A stretch of 64,000 nt of DNA from contig NZ_CADFDK010000001.1 of assembly GCF_902832885.1 (NCBI RefSeq), positions 992,001-1,056,000 of the forward strand, written 5' to 3'. The notes beneath the pieces were generated by a model. That model was not told the origin of the DNA. It saw only the letters and a program-made list of their open reading frames with translations, and did not search any database. Shown in pieces: positions 35,306 to 44,169 of this stretch; position 1 is the stretch's first letter; every line of letters starts with the position of its first letter. A program made the position numbers and the translations under genes. The DNA is from Burkholderia seminalis DSM 23518 (GTDB lineage: Bacteria > Pseudomonadota > Gammaproteobacteria > Burkholderiales > Burkholderiaceae).

Positions 35306-36109
35306 ATGAACCTGAGCTTGCAGGACGTCGCCTGGCACCGCTCGGTCGGGCGGCTCATCGAGACGCTCGACCAGCCGGGTTTCTGGCTCGCGCTGATCCG
35401 GCTGATCGAGGAATACGTCGCGGTCGACAGCTGGGTCGCGCTGATGTTCGGCGACGGCCGCCCGCAGGTGTTCGCCGAATGCGCGTACGAAGGCGACGGC
35501 CCCGATCCGCTGTTCCGCGACTACGTGCAGGGGCTGTACCTGCTGGACCCGTTCTACATCGCGAACCGCGACGCGCCGACGAGCGGGCTGTTCCGGCTGT
35601 CCGACGTCGCGCCGGAGTGCTTTCGCGCTACCGAGTACTACACGCGTTATTTCACGCACAACGTCGTCGAGGACGAAGTGCAGTTCAACGTCGTGCTCGA
35701 CGATGCGCGCACGCTGTGCCTGTCGCTCGGCAGCAAGCGGCGCTTCAGTCCCGCGCAGGTGGCCTTGCTCGACCTCGTCCGGCCATGGGTCGCCGCGCTG
35801 ATGCGCCAGCGCCTCGCGTACGAGCACACGCATGCCGAACCGGCTCCGTCGCGCCGGACCCACGCCCGCGCGGGTGCCGGGAGCGGATTCGAGCACGCGA
35901 TGGCGCGACTCGGCACGCCGCTCACCGCGCGCGAGCTCGACGTGATCCGGCTGATCCTGAGCGGCCGCTCGAACAAGGAAGTCGCGAACAAGCTGGACAT
36001 CTCGGCGGAAACGGTCAAGGTGCACCGGCGCAACATCTACGCCAAGCTCGCGATCAATTCGCAGTCTGAACTGTTTTCGCTGTTCCTGAAGGCCCAGACC
36101 GATACGTGA
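35306..36109 (+). CDS. LuxR-family transcriptional regulator
   Basis: A 267-residue regulator with a C-terminal LuxR helix-turn-helix (LTARELDVIRLILSGRSNKE then VANKLDISAETVKVHRRN) and a 190-residue N-terminal domain. That domain is rich in aromatic residues (FRATEYYTRYFTHNVVEDEVQF), as in LuxR solo/autoinducer-type or GAF-like ligand domains of Burkholderia. It is not a response-regulator receiver. It is divergent from the five-gene group of unknown function and is the best candidate to control it. Longer in-frame starts only run antisense to that group. Confidence 0.88.
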   Translation: MNLSLQDVAWHRSVGRLIETLDQPGFWLALIRLIEEYVAVDSWVALMFGDGRPQVFAECAYEGDGPDPLFRDYVQGLYLLDPFYIANRDAPTSGLFRLSDVAPECFRATEYYTRYFTHNVVEDEVQFNVVLDDARTLCLSLGSKRRFSPAQVALLDLVRPWVAALMRQRLAYEHTHAEPAPSRRTHARAGAGSGFEHAMARLGTPLTARELDVIRLILSGRSNKEVANKLDISAETVKVHRRNIYAKLAINSQSELFSLFLKAQTDT

Positions 36110-36293
36110 CGACCGGTGGGCGGCGCGATGTCGCCGCCGTGTCGCGCCACCTTGACGGGACCTGTTCGCCGTCGCTTCCGGCACGTCAGCCGCGAAATCA
36201 ATACCCCCGACGGGTTAACGCGTCGGCGGGATGGGCAACCGCGTGGTTCGGCGCATACTAGAACTTCGTTCCAAACGCCCCCCGAACCCGCCC

Positions 36294-37115
36294 ATGAAAC
36301 TGAAGCTCGACATCGTCCAGCTCGCCGGCCGCGACGGCGACACGCACTACAACCTGCAGCGCACGCTCGAAGCGATCGCGACCTGCGCGCCCGGCACCGA
36401 CATCGTGATGTTTCCCGAAGCGCAACTCACCGGCTTTCTCGATCCGTCGAATCTCGCGGCAGTCGCCGAGCCGCTCGACGGGCCGAGCGTCGGCGCGGTG
36501 ATCGCGGCCGCGCGTGCACGCGACGTCGCGGTCGTGGTCGGGTTGATCGAGAACGACGGCGGCCGCTTCTACAACACGACCGTGTTCGTCACGCCGGACG
36601 GGATCGCGCTGCGCTATCGCAAGACGCATCTGTGGGTAAGCGAGCGTGGCGTCGTGCTGCCCGGCGACCGCTATGCGACGGTCGAATGGCGCGGCGTGCG
36701 GATCGGCCTGCTGATCTGCTACGACAGCGAATTCCCCGAATCCGGCCGCGCGCTCGCCGCGCTCGGTGCGCAGCTGATCCTCGTGACCGACGGCAACATG
36801 GAACCGTACCGCAACGTCCACCGCACATCGGTGTCGGCGCGCGCGATGGAGAACCAGGTGTTCGCGGCGGTCGCGAACCGCGTGGGCGGCAGCGCGCACG
36901 ACATCGTGTTCGCCGGCGGCAGCCTCGCGGTCGATCCGTTCGGCAACGTGATCTTCGAAGCCGGCAACACCGAATCGCGTCATGCGATCGTGCTCGATTC
37001 CGACCAGCTCGCCGCCTCGCGCGCGGTCTACGACTATCGCAACGATCAGCGCCTGCACATCGCCGGCGAGCGCATCGCGCACCCGGACGGACGTCGCGAA
37101 CTGCTGATTCCGTGA
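36294..37115 (+). CDS. Carbon-nitrogen hydrolase (nitrilase superfamily)
   Basis: A 273-residue cytoplasmic amidase/nitrilase with the complete Glu-Lys-Cys triad: Glu42 in MFPEAQLTGF, Lys110 in YRKTHLW and Cys142 in LLICYDSEFPES. It would hydrolyse an amide or nitrile; the substrate is unknown. The start was placed at MKLKLDI, which matches the usual first strand, rather than at an upstream ATG. The 184 bases before it contain no other gene. Confidence 0.9.
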   Translation: MKLKLDIVQLAGRDGDTHYNLQRTLEAIATCAPGTDIVMFPEAQLTGFLDPSNLAAVAEPLDGPSVGAVIAAARARDVAVVVGLIENDGGRFYNTTVFVTPDGIALRYRKTHLWVSERGVVLPGDRYATVEWRGVRIGLLICYDSEFPESGRALAALGAQLILVTDGNMEPYRNVHRTSVSARAMENQVFAAVANRVGGSAHDIVFAGGSLAVDPFGNVIFEAGNTESRHAIVLDSDQLAASRAVYDYRNDQRLHIAGERIAHPDGRRELLIP

Positions 37116-37152
37116 CGGGCCGCCACTCGCCCCCCGGCGGCGACGCCGCACG

Positions 37153-37467
37153 TCATGCCGGGTCGGGCACCTCGATCGCCAGCAGCGCCGAACTGACCGA
37201 CTTGCCGTGCGCGTCGAGCGCGAGCGAACGCGTCACGCCGCCGCCGAGCGCATCGCGCAGCACGAAATTGAACGCCCCGAGCGACGGCAACTCGTAGCGC
37301 ACGACGTCGCCGCGCACGATGCCCGCGAGCCACGCCTTCACCGCTTGCGCATCCAGATGCGCGCGCAGATGGTCGTAATGACGCGGATCGCGGCAGATGA
37401 CCGATACGTTCAGCGTATTGCCCTTGTCGCCGGTGCGCGCATGCGCGAGTTCACGCAGTTGCATCAT
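37153..37467 (-). CDS. AtuA-associated small subunit protein
   Basis: A 104-residue protein beginning MMQLRELAHARTGDKGNTLN. The ARTGDKGN motif is typical of the short partner, or C-terminal domain, found with AtuA/DUF1446 proteins. It overlaps the AtuA stop by ATGA, so the two are translationally coupled and likely form one enzyme. The reaction is unknown. Confidence 0.8.
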   Translation of the reverse strand: MMQLRELAHARTGDKGNTLNVSVICRDPRHYDHLRAHLDAQAVKAWLAGIVRGDVVRYELPSLGAFNFVLRDALGGGVTRSLALDAHGKSVSSALLAIEVPDPA

Positions 37468-38822
37468 GCCTCCACGAATGAAAACGACGGCGTCACGGCC
37501 GCACGCGGCAGCAGCACCGACTGCACGGCGACCACCTCGCGCGTCGACTTGAACGCACCGCCGCCGCCGGCCGGCCCGTTCGTATAAAGCGTCTCGACCT
37601 CGTTGCCGATCCGCGCGGCTTCGGCGGCGCTCGCCGCGCGGCCGGCCACCCGCACGCGCACCTCGGCCGGCTCGCCATGAGCGGCCGGCGTGGCGTCGCT
37701 ATACAGCGCATCGACGCCGATCAGGTCGAAGCGCAACTCGGTGGCCGCGACGCCGGTCAGCGCCAGCCGCTCGCGGACGATGTCGAGCGCGAGGCGTGCG
37801 CGCTCACGTGCGCCCGGGCCGCCGTACGAGATCTGGCCTTCGCCGATGTACCCGTCGACATAAGCGACCGACACCTTCAGCGTATCGGGCCGCGCGGCGC
37901 CGCGCCCGCCCGTCACGCGCACGCGGTCGATCGCCTCCTCGGCAACGGCGACCCGCGTGAAATCGGCGACGACATCGGGCTGCAGATAGCGCGCCGGATC
38001 GTGAATCTCGTAAAGCAGCTGTTCCTTGCAGGTCGCCGCGCTCACGCGGCCGCCCGCATGCGGCACCTTCGTGATCGTGACCGAGCCGTCGGCCGCGACT
38101 TCGCCGATCGGGAAGCCGAGCCGCGCGAGGTTCGGCACGTCCTTGTAGCCGGGATCCGCGAAATAGCCGCCCGTCACCTGCCCCGCGCATTCGAGCAGAT
38201 GGCCGACGACGGTCGCCTGCCCGAGCGTGTCCCAGTCGTCCATTCGCCAGCCGAACGCGTGGATCAGCGGCGCGGCGAACAGCGACGGATCGGCGACGCG
38301 CCCGGTCAGCACGACGTCCGCGCCGGCCGCGAGCGCGTCGACGATCGGCGCGGCGCCGAGATACGCATTCGCGGACACGATGCGGTCGCGATACGCGGCG
38401 ACTTCGTCGCCCGATTCCTCGAAGCGGAACGCCCCGCGCAGCACGACATCGCGCACGTCGTCGCCTTCGACCGCCGCGACCTTCAGCCCCGCGATGCCGA
38501 GCGACCGCGCGATCCGCGCGGTGCGCCGCGCCGCCGCGCGCGGGTTCGCGGCGCCCATGTTCGACACGATGCGCACGTGTTTCGCCGCGGCGACCGGCAG
38601 CACCGCATGCATCCGCGCGTCGAGCAGCGGATCGTAGCCGAGCGCCGGATCCTGGCGTCGTGCCTGCTGCGCGATCGCGATCGTACGCTCGGCCAGGCAT
38701 TCGAAGACGAGATAGTCGAGTTGCCCGTGTTCGGCGAGTTCGACCGCGGGCTCGATCCGGTCGCCCGAGTAGCCGGCGCCCGCGCCGATGCGCACGCGCC
38801 GTTCAGGTTGCTTTGCTGTCAT
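37464..38822 (-). CDS. AtuA-family (DUF1446) protein
   Basis: A 452-residue protein of the acyclic-terpene-utilisation AtuA family. The Gly-rich opening RIGAGAGYSGDRIEPAVEL and VVLTGRVADPSLFAAPL are characteristic. In Pseudomonas, atuA is part of citronellol/geraniol degradation, but the rest of that pathway is not here. Instead it sits with a CitMHS transporter and LysR regulator, suggesting metabolism of a hydroxy- or polycarboxylate (inference). The ATG start is adjacent to a weak ribosome-binding site. Confidence 0.85.
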   Translation of the reverse strand: MTAKQPERRVRIGAGAGYSGDRIEPAVELAEHGQLDYLVFECLAERTIAIAQQARRQDPALGYDPLLDARMHAVLPVAAAKHVRIVSNMGAANPRAAARRTARIARSLGIAGLKVAAVEGDDVRDVVLRGAFRFEESGDEVAAYRDRIVSANAYLGAAPIVDALAAGADVVLTGRVADPSLFAAPLIHAFGWRMDDWDTLGQATVVGHLLECAGQVTGGYFADPGYKDVPNLARLGFPIGEVAADGSVTITKVPHAGGRVSAATCKEQLLYEIHDPARYLQPDVVADFTRVAVAEEAIDRVRVTGGRGAARPDTLKVSVAYVDGYIGEGQISYGGPGARERARLALDIVRERLALTGVAATELRFDLIGVDALYSDATPAAHGEPAEVRVRVAGRAASAAEAARIGNEVETLYTNGPAGGGGAFKSTREVVAVQSVLLPRAAVTPSFSFVEA

Positions 38823-38861
38823 GTCGGTACCGTGTCCCGGCGGGGGCGCCGCCGGCGAAAA

Positions 38862-40160
38862 TCAAAAGATGCCCAGCACGACGCATGCGATCGTCATCAC
38901 GATCGAGGCGCCGAACAGCAGCGGAAACGTGAACTTCTGGTGCTCGGCCAGCTCGATGCCGCACAGGCCGACGACGAGGAACGTCGCGGGCGTCAGCGGA
39001 CTGACCGGGAACCCCGTCGTCATCTGGCCGAGCAGCGCGGCCTGTCCGACCTGGACGGCCGGCACGCCCAACTGGCCGGCCACTTCCGCGATCACCGGCA
39101 GCACGCCGAAGTAGAACGAATCGGGGTCGAACAGCATGCTGAGCGGCATCGATGCGAGGCCGAGCACGACCGGAATGTGGCCGGCCATCGACGGCGGCAC
39201 GAACCCGACCGCCGCCTGCGCCATCGCCTTCAGCATCCCGCTGCCCTGCATGATCCCGGTGAACACGCCGGCCGCGAGCAGGATGCCGGCCATCATCAGC
39301 GCGGCGCGCGCATGCGCATCGATGCGCTTGCGCTGCATGTCGACGTCCGGGTAATTCACCATCAGCGCGATGCACAGCCCGACCATGAACATGATCGCGG
39401 GCGGGATCTTCTCGCCCATCACGACCATCGTGCCGAGCACGACGAGCGTCAGCACGAGGTTGAACCAGAACAGGTGCGGCCGGCGCAACGCCTGCTCGTC
39501 GGGCGTCAGCTCGCGCTTCGGCAGCGGGATCGACGGGTCGTCGCGCGACAGGCCGAGCCGCTTCTCCTCGCGCCGCCCGAGCCAGTACGCGACGCCGAAC
39601 ACGAACACGAGCCCGATCGCCTGCACCGGGATCAGCGGATTGAACAGCGCCGACACCGGCAGGTGCAGCGACGCCGACGCGCGGATCATCGGTCCCGTCC
39701 ACGGCAGGAAGTTGATGCCCGCGGCCATCGACACGGCGGCGGCCAGGACGCGCCGGTCCATCTTCAGCCGGTCGTACAGCGGCAGCACGGCCGGAATCGT
39801 CACGAGGAAGCAGACGGCGCCCGAGCCGTCGAGGTGGATCAGCAGCGCGAGCAGCGTCGTGCCCATCACGATGCGGGTCGGCCGCGTGCCGACCGCGCGC
39901 AGGATCCGGTCGATGATCGGGTCGAGCGTGCCGGCGTCGGTGATCGTCCCGAAATAGAGGATCGCGAACACGAACATCCCGACGACGGGCGCGAGGCCCT
40001 TCAGCCCGTCGACGACGAACTTGCTGGTGTGCAGCCCGAAGCCGCCGATCAGCGACGCGGCGATCGGCACGAGGATCAGCGCGACGAGCGGCGACATCCG
40101 CTTCGACAGAATCGCGGCCAGCAGCACGACGATCGTGCCAAGCCCGAGTAACGGCAGCAT
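38862..40160 (-). CDS. CitMHS-family metal-citrate/proton symporter
   Basis: A 432-residue inner-membrane transporter with about 12 helices. Segments LLIHLDGSGAVCFLVTIPA, NFLPWTGPMIRAS and LFDPDSFYFGVLPV match the CitMHS family, whose members import citrate complexed with Mg2+ or Ca2+ together with protons. The substrate may be another carboxylate. A good AGGAG site precedes the ATG. It is divergent from the LysR gene at 40258 and leads into the AtuA pair. Confidence 0.9.
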   Translation of the reverse strand: MLPLLGLGTIVVLLAAILSKRMSPLVALILVPIAASLIGGFGLHTSKFVVDGLKGLAPVVGMFVFAILYFGTITDAGTLDPIIDRILRAVGTRPTRIVMGTTLLALLIHLDGSGAVCFLVTIPAVLPLYDRLKMDRRVLAAAVSMAAGINFLPWTGPMIRASASLHLPVSALFNPLIPVQAIGLVFVFGVAYWLGRREEKRLGLSRDDPSIPLPKRELTPDEQALRRPHLFWFNLVLTLVVLGTMVVMGEKIPPAIMFMVGLCIALMVNYPDVDMQRKRIDAHARAALMMAGILLAAGVFTGIMQGSGMLKAMAQAAVGFVPPSMAGHIPVVLGLASMPLSMLFDPDSFYFGVLPVIAEVAGQLGVPAVQVGQAALLGQMTTGFPVSPLTPATFLVVGLCGIELAEHQKFTFPLLFGASIVMTIACVVLGIF

Positions 40161-40257
40161 CCGTGTCTCCTACCTTGTCTTTTGTTGGAGACGAGCGTAA
40201 GGTCGGCGCAGCGATAGCACAATTGAAATGATTTGATCGCAGCAATCACGAACCGTT

Positions 40258-41154
40258 ATGGATCTGAATCTCCGCGACATTCGCGCGTTCGTCACCGTCG
40301 CGCACGCCGGCAACTTCACGCGCGCGGCCGCGCGGCTGCACCTGTCGCAGCCGGCGCTGACCGTGCAGATCCGCCGGCTCGAGGAGATCGTCGGCGCGCG
40401 CCTGTTCGACCGCAACAGCCGCAGCGTCGCGCTGACGCAGACCGGACGCGAGCTGCTGCCGCTGCTGCAGCGCTCGCTCGACGACATGGAGCGCGTGCTG
40501 CGCGATGCGCGCGCGCTCGGCGAAGGCACGAGCGGCACGGTACGGCTCGCCTGCCTGCCGACTTTTGCGTCCAGCATGCTGCCGGAGCTGATCCAGGCGT
40601 TCCGGCGCGACGTGCCGCGGGCGGGCTTCGAGATCCGTGACGGCGTCGCGAGCCTCGTCACCGCGCTCGTGCGCAACGAGGAAGCCGATCTCGGCTTGAC
40701 GGGCGGCGACACGTTCGACGCGTCGCTGGAGGTGCTGTACGCGGGCGCCGACCGCCTCGTCGCCGTGTGCCCGAAGGATCATCCGCTCGCGCGCAAGCGG
40801 CGCGTCGCCACCGCCGACGTCGCGGATGTGCCGCTGGTGCTGACCGCGCAAGGGACGAGCGTGCGCAGCGTCGTCGATGCCGCGCTGGAGGCGGCCGGCT
40901 GCACGCCCGACATCGCGTGCGAGCCGACCTACATGATGACGGCCGTCGCGATGGTGCGCGGCGGCCTCGGCGTGACGATCCTGCCCGCGACCGCGCGCGA
41001 GGTGCGCGCCGAACCCGAGCTGGTCGCGAAACCGATCGACGACCCGGCATTCGTGCGGCCGATCGCGCTCGTCACGAAGCGCGGGCGCACGCTGCCGCGC
41101 GTCGCGCAGGCGTTCGCCGAAGCGATGCTGGCGGAATTGAAAAGGCGCGCGTGA
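40258..41154 (+). CDS. LysR-family transcriptional regulator
   Basis: A 298-residue LysR protein. The N-terminal helix-turn-helix reads NFTRAAARLHLSQPALTVQI and is followed by the usual effector domain. It is divergent from the CitMHS gene across 97 bases, so it very likely regulates the transporter/AtuA operon. The co-inducer is unknown but would be expected to be the transported acid. Confidence 0.92.
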   Translation: MDLNLRDIRAFVTVAHAGNFTRAAARLHLSQPALTVQIRRLEEIVGARLFDRNSRSVALTQTGRELLPLLQRSLDDMERVLRDARALGEGTSGTVRLACLPTFASSMLPELIQAFRRDVPRAGFEIRDGVASLVTALVRNEEADLGLTGGDTFDASLEVLYAGADRLVAVCPKDHPLARKRRVATADVADVPLVLTAQGTSVRSVVDAALEAAGCTPDIACEPTYMMTAVAMVRGGLGVTILPATAREVRAEPELVAKPIDDPAFVRPIALVTKRGRTLPRVAQAFAEAMLAELKRRA

Positions 41155-41193
41155 ATCGCGCGCTCCGGTCGGCCCTGGTCGGTCGGCTGGCGC

Positions 41194-41778
41194 TTACTGC
41201 GCGTCCGGATCGACGTGCAGCGATTCGCCGATCGCATAGAAATTACCGCCCGCGATGTAGTGCAGGCTGCGCAGCGCGGGATCGGCCGATTCGAAATACC
41301 AGTGACCGTCGCGGAACACGCGCGTGTCGGACCACGCACCGACGACTTCGCCGATGAACAGGTCGTAGGTCTGCTGGTTGTGCGGCTCGGGAATCAGCTT
41401 GCACGCGAGCCAGCCCGAACAGCCGGCGACGAACGGCAGGTCATGCCCGTCGACATCGAACAGCTCGACGCCCGCTTCGCGCAGCTTGGCCGGCCGCTCC
41501 GCGAGACTGTGGCTGCCGACCGCATGCGTGAGCCGCAGTTGCGCGGCCGTCGGCACCTGGATCACGAACGTGCCGCTGCGCTCGACGAGCTCGCGCGTCT
41601 TCGCGGACTTGTCGAGCACGACCGTCAGCTTCGGCGGCAGGAAGTCCAGCGCGCATGCCCACGCGGCGGCCATCACGTTGTCGACACCGTCGTGGCGGGC
41701 CGACACGAGCACGGTCGGGCCGTGGTTGAGGAGACGGTAGGCGTTCTTCAGCGCCACCGGAGCGATGTGACTGTCCAT
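41194..41778 (-). CDS. Flavin reductase family protein
   Basis: A 194-residue FMN-binding split-barrel protein. MAAAWACALDFLPPKLTVVL and GTFVIQVPTAAQLRLTHAVG are typical of the flavin-reductase-like domain that supplies reduced flavin to oxygenases or acts alone. It lies beside a VOC protein and opposite a LysR gene. The ATG giving MDSHIAPV was chosen; the longer frame has no homologous sequence. A partner monooxygenase is not seen nearby. Confidence 0.88.
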   Translation of the reverse strand: MDSHIAPVALKNAYRLLNHGPTVLVSARHDGVDNVMAAAWACALDFLPPKLTVVLDKSAKTRELVERSGTFVIQVPTAAQLRLTHAVGSHSLAERPAKLREAGVELFDVDGHDLPFVAGCSGWLACKLIPEPHNQQTYDLFIGEVVGAWSDTRVFRDGHWYFESADPALRSLHYIAGGNFYAIGESLHVDPDAQ

Positions 41779-41908
41779 ACGGGTTCCCTGGAGAACGGCG
41801 CGCACGGACGGATGCCGTGCGGCGCGGCATCGGCCTGCGCACCTGCGCGCGCGTGCCGGAGGCCGCATTCTCGCACCCAAATTCAATCGGCGCTGACGGC
41901 GCCGCCGG

Positions 41909-42334
41909 TCACTTCGCGAACAGCTGGCCGATATCGCGGAACGCCTTGAATTCGAGCGCATTGCCGCACGGATCGAGCAGGAACATCGTCGCCTGTTCGC
42001 CGACCTGCCCCTGGAACCGCACGTACGGCTCGATCACGAAGGTCACGCCGAACGCGCGCAAGCGCTCGGCCAGCGCCTCCCAGCTCGGCCAGTCGAGCAC
42101 GATCCCGAAATGCGGCACCGGCACGTCGTGACCGTCGACCGGATTCGTATGCGCGCCGTCCTGCGACGCGGTCTTCGGATGCTCGTGAATCACGAGCTGG
42201 TGCCCGTAAAAGTCGAAATCGACCCACTGCGCGCTCGAACGCCCTTCCGCCAGCCCGAACACGCGGCCATAGAAATCGCGTGCGGCCGACAGGTCGTAGA
42301 CCGGAATCGCCAGGTGAAACGGGGAAAGACTCAT
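41909..42334 (-). CDS. VOC-family protein (glyoxalase/dioxygenase fold)
   Basis: A 141-residue vicinal-oxygen-chelate protein. [20 protein letters not shown] is the first beta-alpha module, and [15 protein letters not shown] carries the usual C-terminal glutamate metal ligand. Possible roles include ring cleavage, glyoxalase activity or resistance; none is specified by the sequence. It is divergent from the LysR gene at 42447 and close to the flavin reductase gene, so the two may share control. Confidence 0.88.
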   Translation of the reverse strand: MSLSPFHLAIPVYDLSAARDFYGRVFGLAEGRSSAQWVDFDFYGHQLVIHEHPKTASQDGAHTNPVDGHDVPVPHFGIVLDWPSWEALAERLRAFGVTFVIEPYVRFQGQVGEQATMFLLDPCGNALEFKAFRDIGQLFAK

Positions 42335-42446
42335 GGTTGCCTCGTGGGGAAACGCTCGCGTGGCGCGAGGACGGCACCATGGTAGACAAGGTCGAGCAAA
42401 AATTAAATCAATATATACTTTCGCGATTCACAAACGGAATTGATGA

Positions 42447-43337
42447 ATGATCCGCGAGCTGAAAACCCTCGTCGCCGTCGCCCGGGAAGGCACGTTCGCC
42501 GCCGCCGGCAACCGCATCGGGCTCACGCAGGCAGCCGTCAGTGCGCAGATGCAGCGGCTCGAGGCCGAGCTCGGCTTCGCGCTGTTCGACCGGCAAGGCC
42601 GGTCGGCGCGGCTCAACGAGATGGGCCATCACGTGCTCGACCAGGCGCAGGCGCTGCTCGGCCTGTACGACAACCTGAGCTCGACGGCGCCCGGCTCGCC
42701 GGCCGCCGTGCGCGTGACGATCGGCGCGATCGCATCGGTGCAGAGCGCGCTGCTGCCGGCCGCGCTGGCCGATTTCCATCACCGGCATCCCGCATGCCGG
42801 ACACGCGTGATCCCGGGGCTGTCGATCGAGCTGGTGAACCGGGTCGATGCGGGCGAGATCGACATGGCCGCCATCATCCGCCCGCCGTTTTCGCTGCAGA
42901 GCGACCTGCACTGGACGACCCTCGCGCAGGAACCGTTCCGGCTGATCGTGCCGCGCGGCGTGAAGGGCAAGGACTGGGCCGGCCTGCTCGCGAGCGAGCC
43001 GTTCGTGCGCTACGACCGCGCGTCGTTCGGCGGCCGTCAGGTCGATCGCTTCCTGCGCAAGATGCACATCGCGGTGCGTGACACCTGCGAACTCGACGAG
43101 CTCGATGCGATCGTCAAGCTGGTCGAAAACGGTGTCGGCATCGCGATCGTGCCGCAGACGGCCGTGTATCGCCGCTGGCCGGCCGGCGTGCGCGCGATCG
43201 ACCTCGGGCCGCACACGTTCCACCGCGACATCGGGCTCGTGCACCGCGCCCGGCGCACGATGTCGGAACCGGCGCAGCAGCTGGCGCAACTGATCGAAGC
43301 CGCGTCGCGGATCAGTACGCCGCCGCGGCCTGCCTGA
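42447..43337 (+). CDS. LysR-family transcriptional regulator
   Basis: A 296-residue LysR protein with helix-turn-helix TFAAAGNRIGLTQAAVSAQM near residues 16-35 and an effector domain. It is divergent from the VOC gene across a 112-bp, markedly AT-rich gap (about 42400-42440), and probably regulates the VOC and flavin reductase genes. The stop lies 15 bases from the convergent secreted-protein gene. Confidence 0.92.
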   Translation: MIRELKTLVAVAREGTFAAAGNRIGLTQAAVSAQMQRLEAELGFALFDRQGRSARLNEMGHHVLDQAQALLGLYDNLSSTAPGSPAAVRVTIGAIASVQSALLPAALADFHHRHPACRTRVIPGLSIELVNRVDAGEIDMAAIIRPPFSLQSDLHWTTLAQEPFRLIVPRGVKGKDWAGLLASEPFVRYDRASFGGRQVDRFLRKMHIAVRDTCELDELDAIVKLVENGVGIAIVPQTAVYRRWPAGVRAIDLGPHTFHRDIGLVHRARRTMSEPAQQLAQLIEAASRISTPPRPA

Positions 43338-43352
43338 CCGGCGCGTGGCGGC

Positions 43353-44114
43353 TCAACGCCGCCCGGCCGCCCAGTCGACGGCCGCGTCGAACAGCGCGAC
43401 GCCGGCCGGCGACAGGTTCGCGAACGTATCGTTGTCGAGGAAGAACATCACGCGGCGCGCCGGCGCGAGCGCTTCGTAGTCCATCGTCGCGCCCTTCTCG
43501 TACGCGAAGATCGCGGCCTTGTCGGGCTGCCCGTACACGGTCGCGATCGTGATCGCGCCGAGCCCCGGCTTGCCCCAGCTCATCGGCGCCTGCTTGCCGT
43601 ACACGTTGGTCGCGCCGGCCGGCAAGCCGGCCGCAATCGGATGCGGTGCGTTGACGAGCCACAGGTAGCGCTCCTTGCCCGTTTCGCCGAAGTCGGCGTC
43701 GTGCCGCTTGCCCGTCATCGCGAGATCGTCGAGCAGGTCGTTTTCCCAGGTCACGAGCGGCTTGTCGAGCGTGCGCCAGCCGGGCTGCACGTTCTTCGAC
43801 GACACCGTCGACGAGATCACGACGAGGTCCGCGTCGCGCGCCGCATCGGGCGTGGCCGACTCGTCGATCAGGCGCACCGCATAGCCGCGTTCGCCAAGAT
43901 GCCGGCCGATGCGTTCGTCGGCCTTCAGGTTCGGGCCGCGCAGCTGCACGAGCATCGCGACGCGCGTGACGGCCGCCGGTGCGTCGGCCGCGGCCGCGGG
44001 AGCCGATACGCCCGCGCCCAGCGCGAGCACCGCGCCCGCGATCGCGCGCAACGCGCGGCGCCGCGCGCCGGCGGCAACGGCACGCAGGGCGCCGGTCTTC
44101 GTCTTCAGGTTCAT
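43353..44114 (-). CDS. Secreted protein downstream of the TonB receptor, unknown function
   Basis: A 253-residue protein with a long positively charged signal sequence (RRRALRAIAGAVLALGAGVS then APAAAADAP), predicted periplasmic. The mature domain has an alternating beta/alpha pattern (TRVAMLVQLRGPNLKADERI, ADLVVISSTVSS, RVMFFLDNDTFANLSPAG), suggesting a glutamine-amidotransferase/ThuA-like flavodoxin fold, but no family is certain. It follows the iron receptor by 56 bases and may belong to that operon. The ATG giving MNLKTK was preferred over MENIPMNLK for its GGAG site. Confidence 0.65.
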   Translation of the reverse strand: MNLKTKTGALRAVAAGARRRALRAIAGAVLALGAGVSAPAAAADAPAAVTRVAMLVQLRGPNLKADERIGRHLGERGYAVRLIDESATPDAARDADLVVISSTVSSKNVQPGWRTLDKPLVTWENDLLDDLAMTGKRHDADFGETGKERYLWLVNAPHPIAAGLPAGATNVYGKQAPMSWGKPGLGAITIATVYGQPDKAAIFAYEKGATMDYEALAPARRVMFFLDNDTFANLSPAGVALFDAAVDWAAGRR

Positions 44115-44169
44115 CGGAATGTTCTCCATGGCCGCGCGCCGGCGCACCGGCCGCGCGGCGATTGCATGA

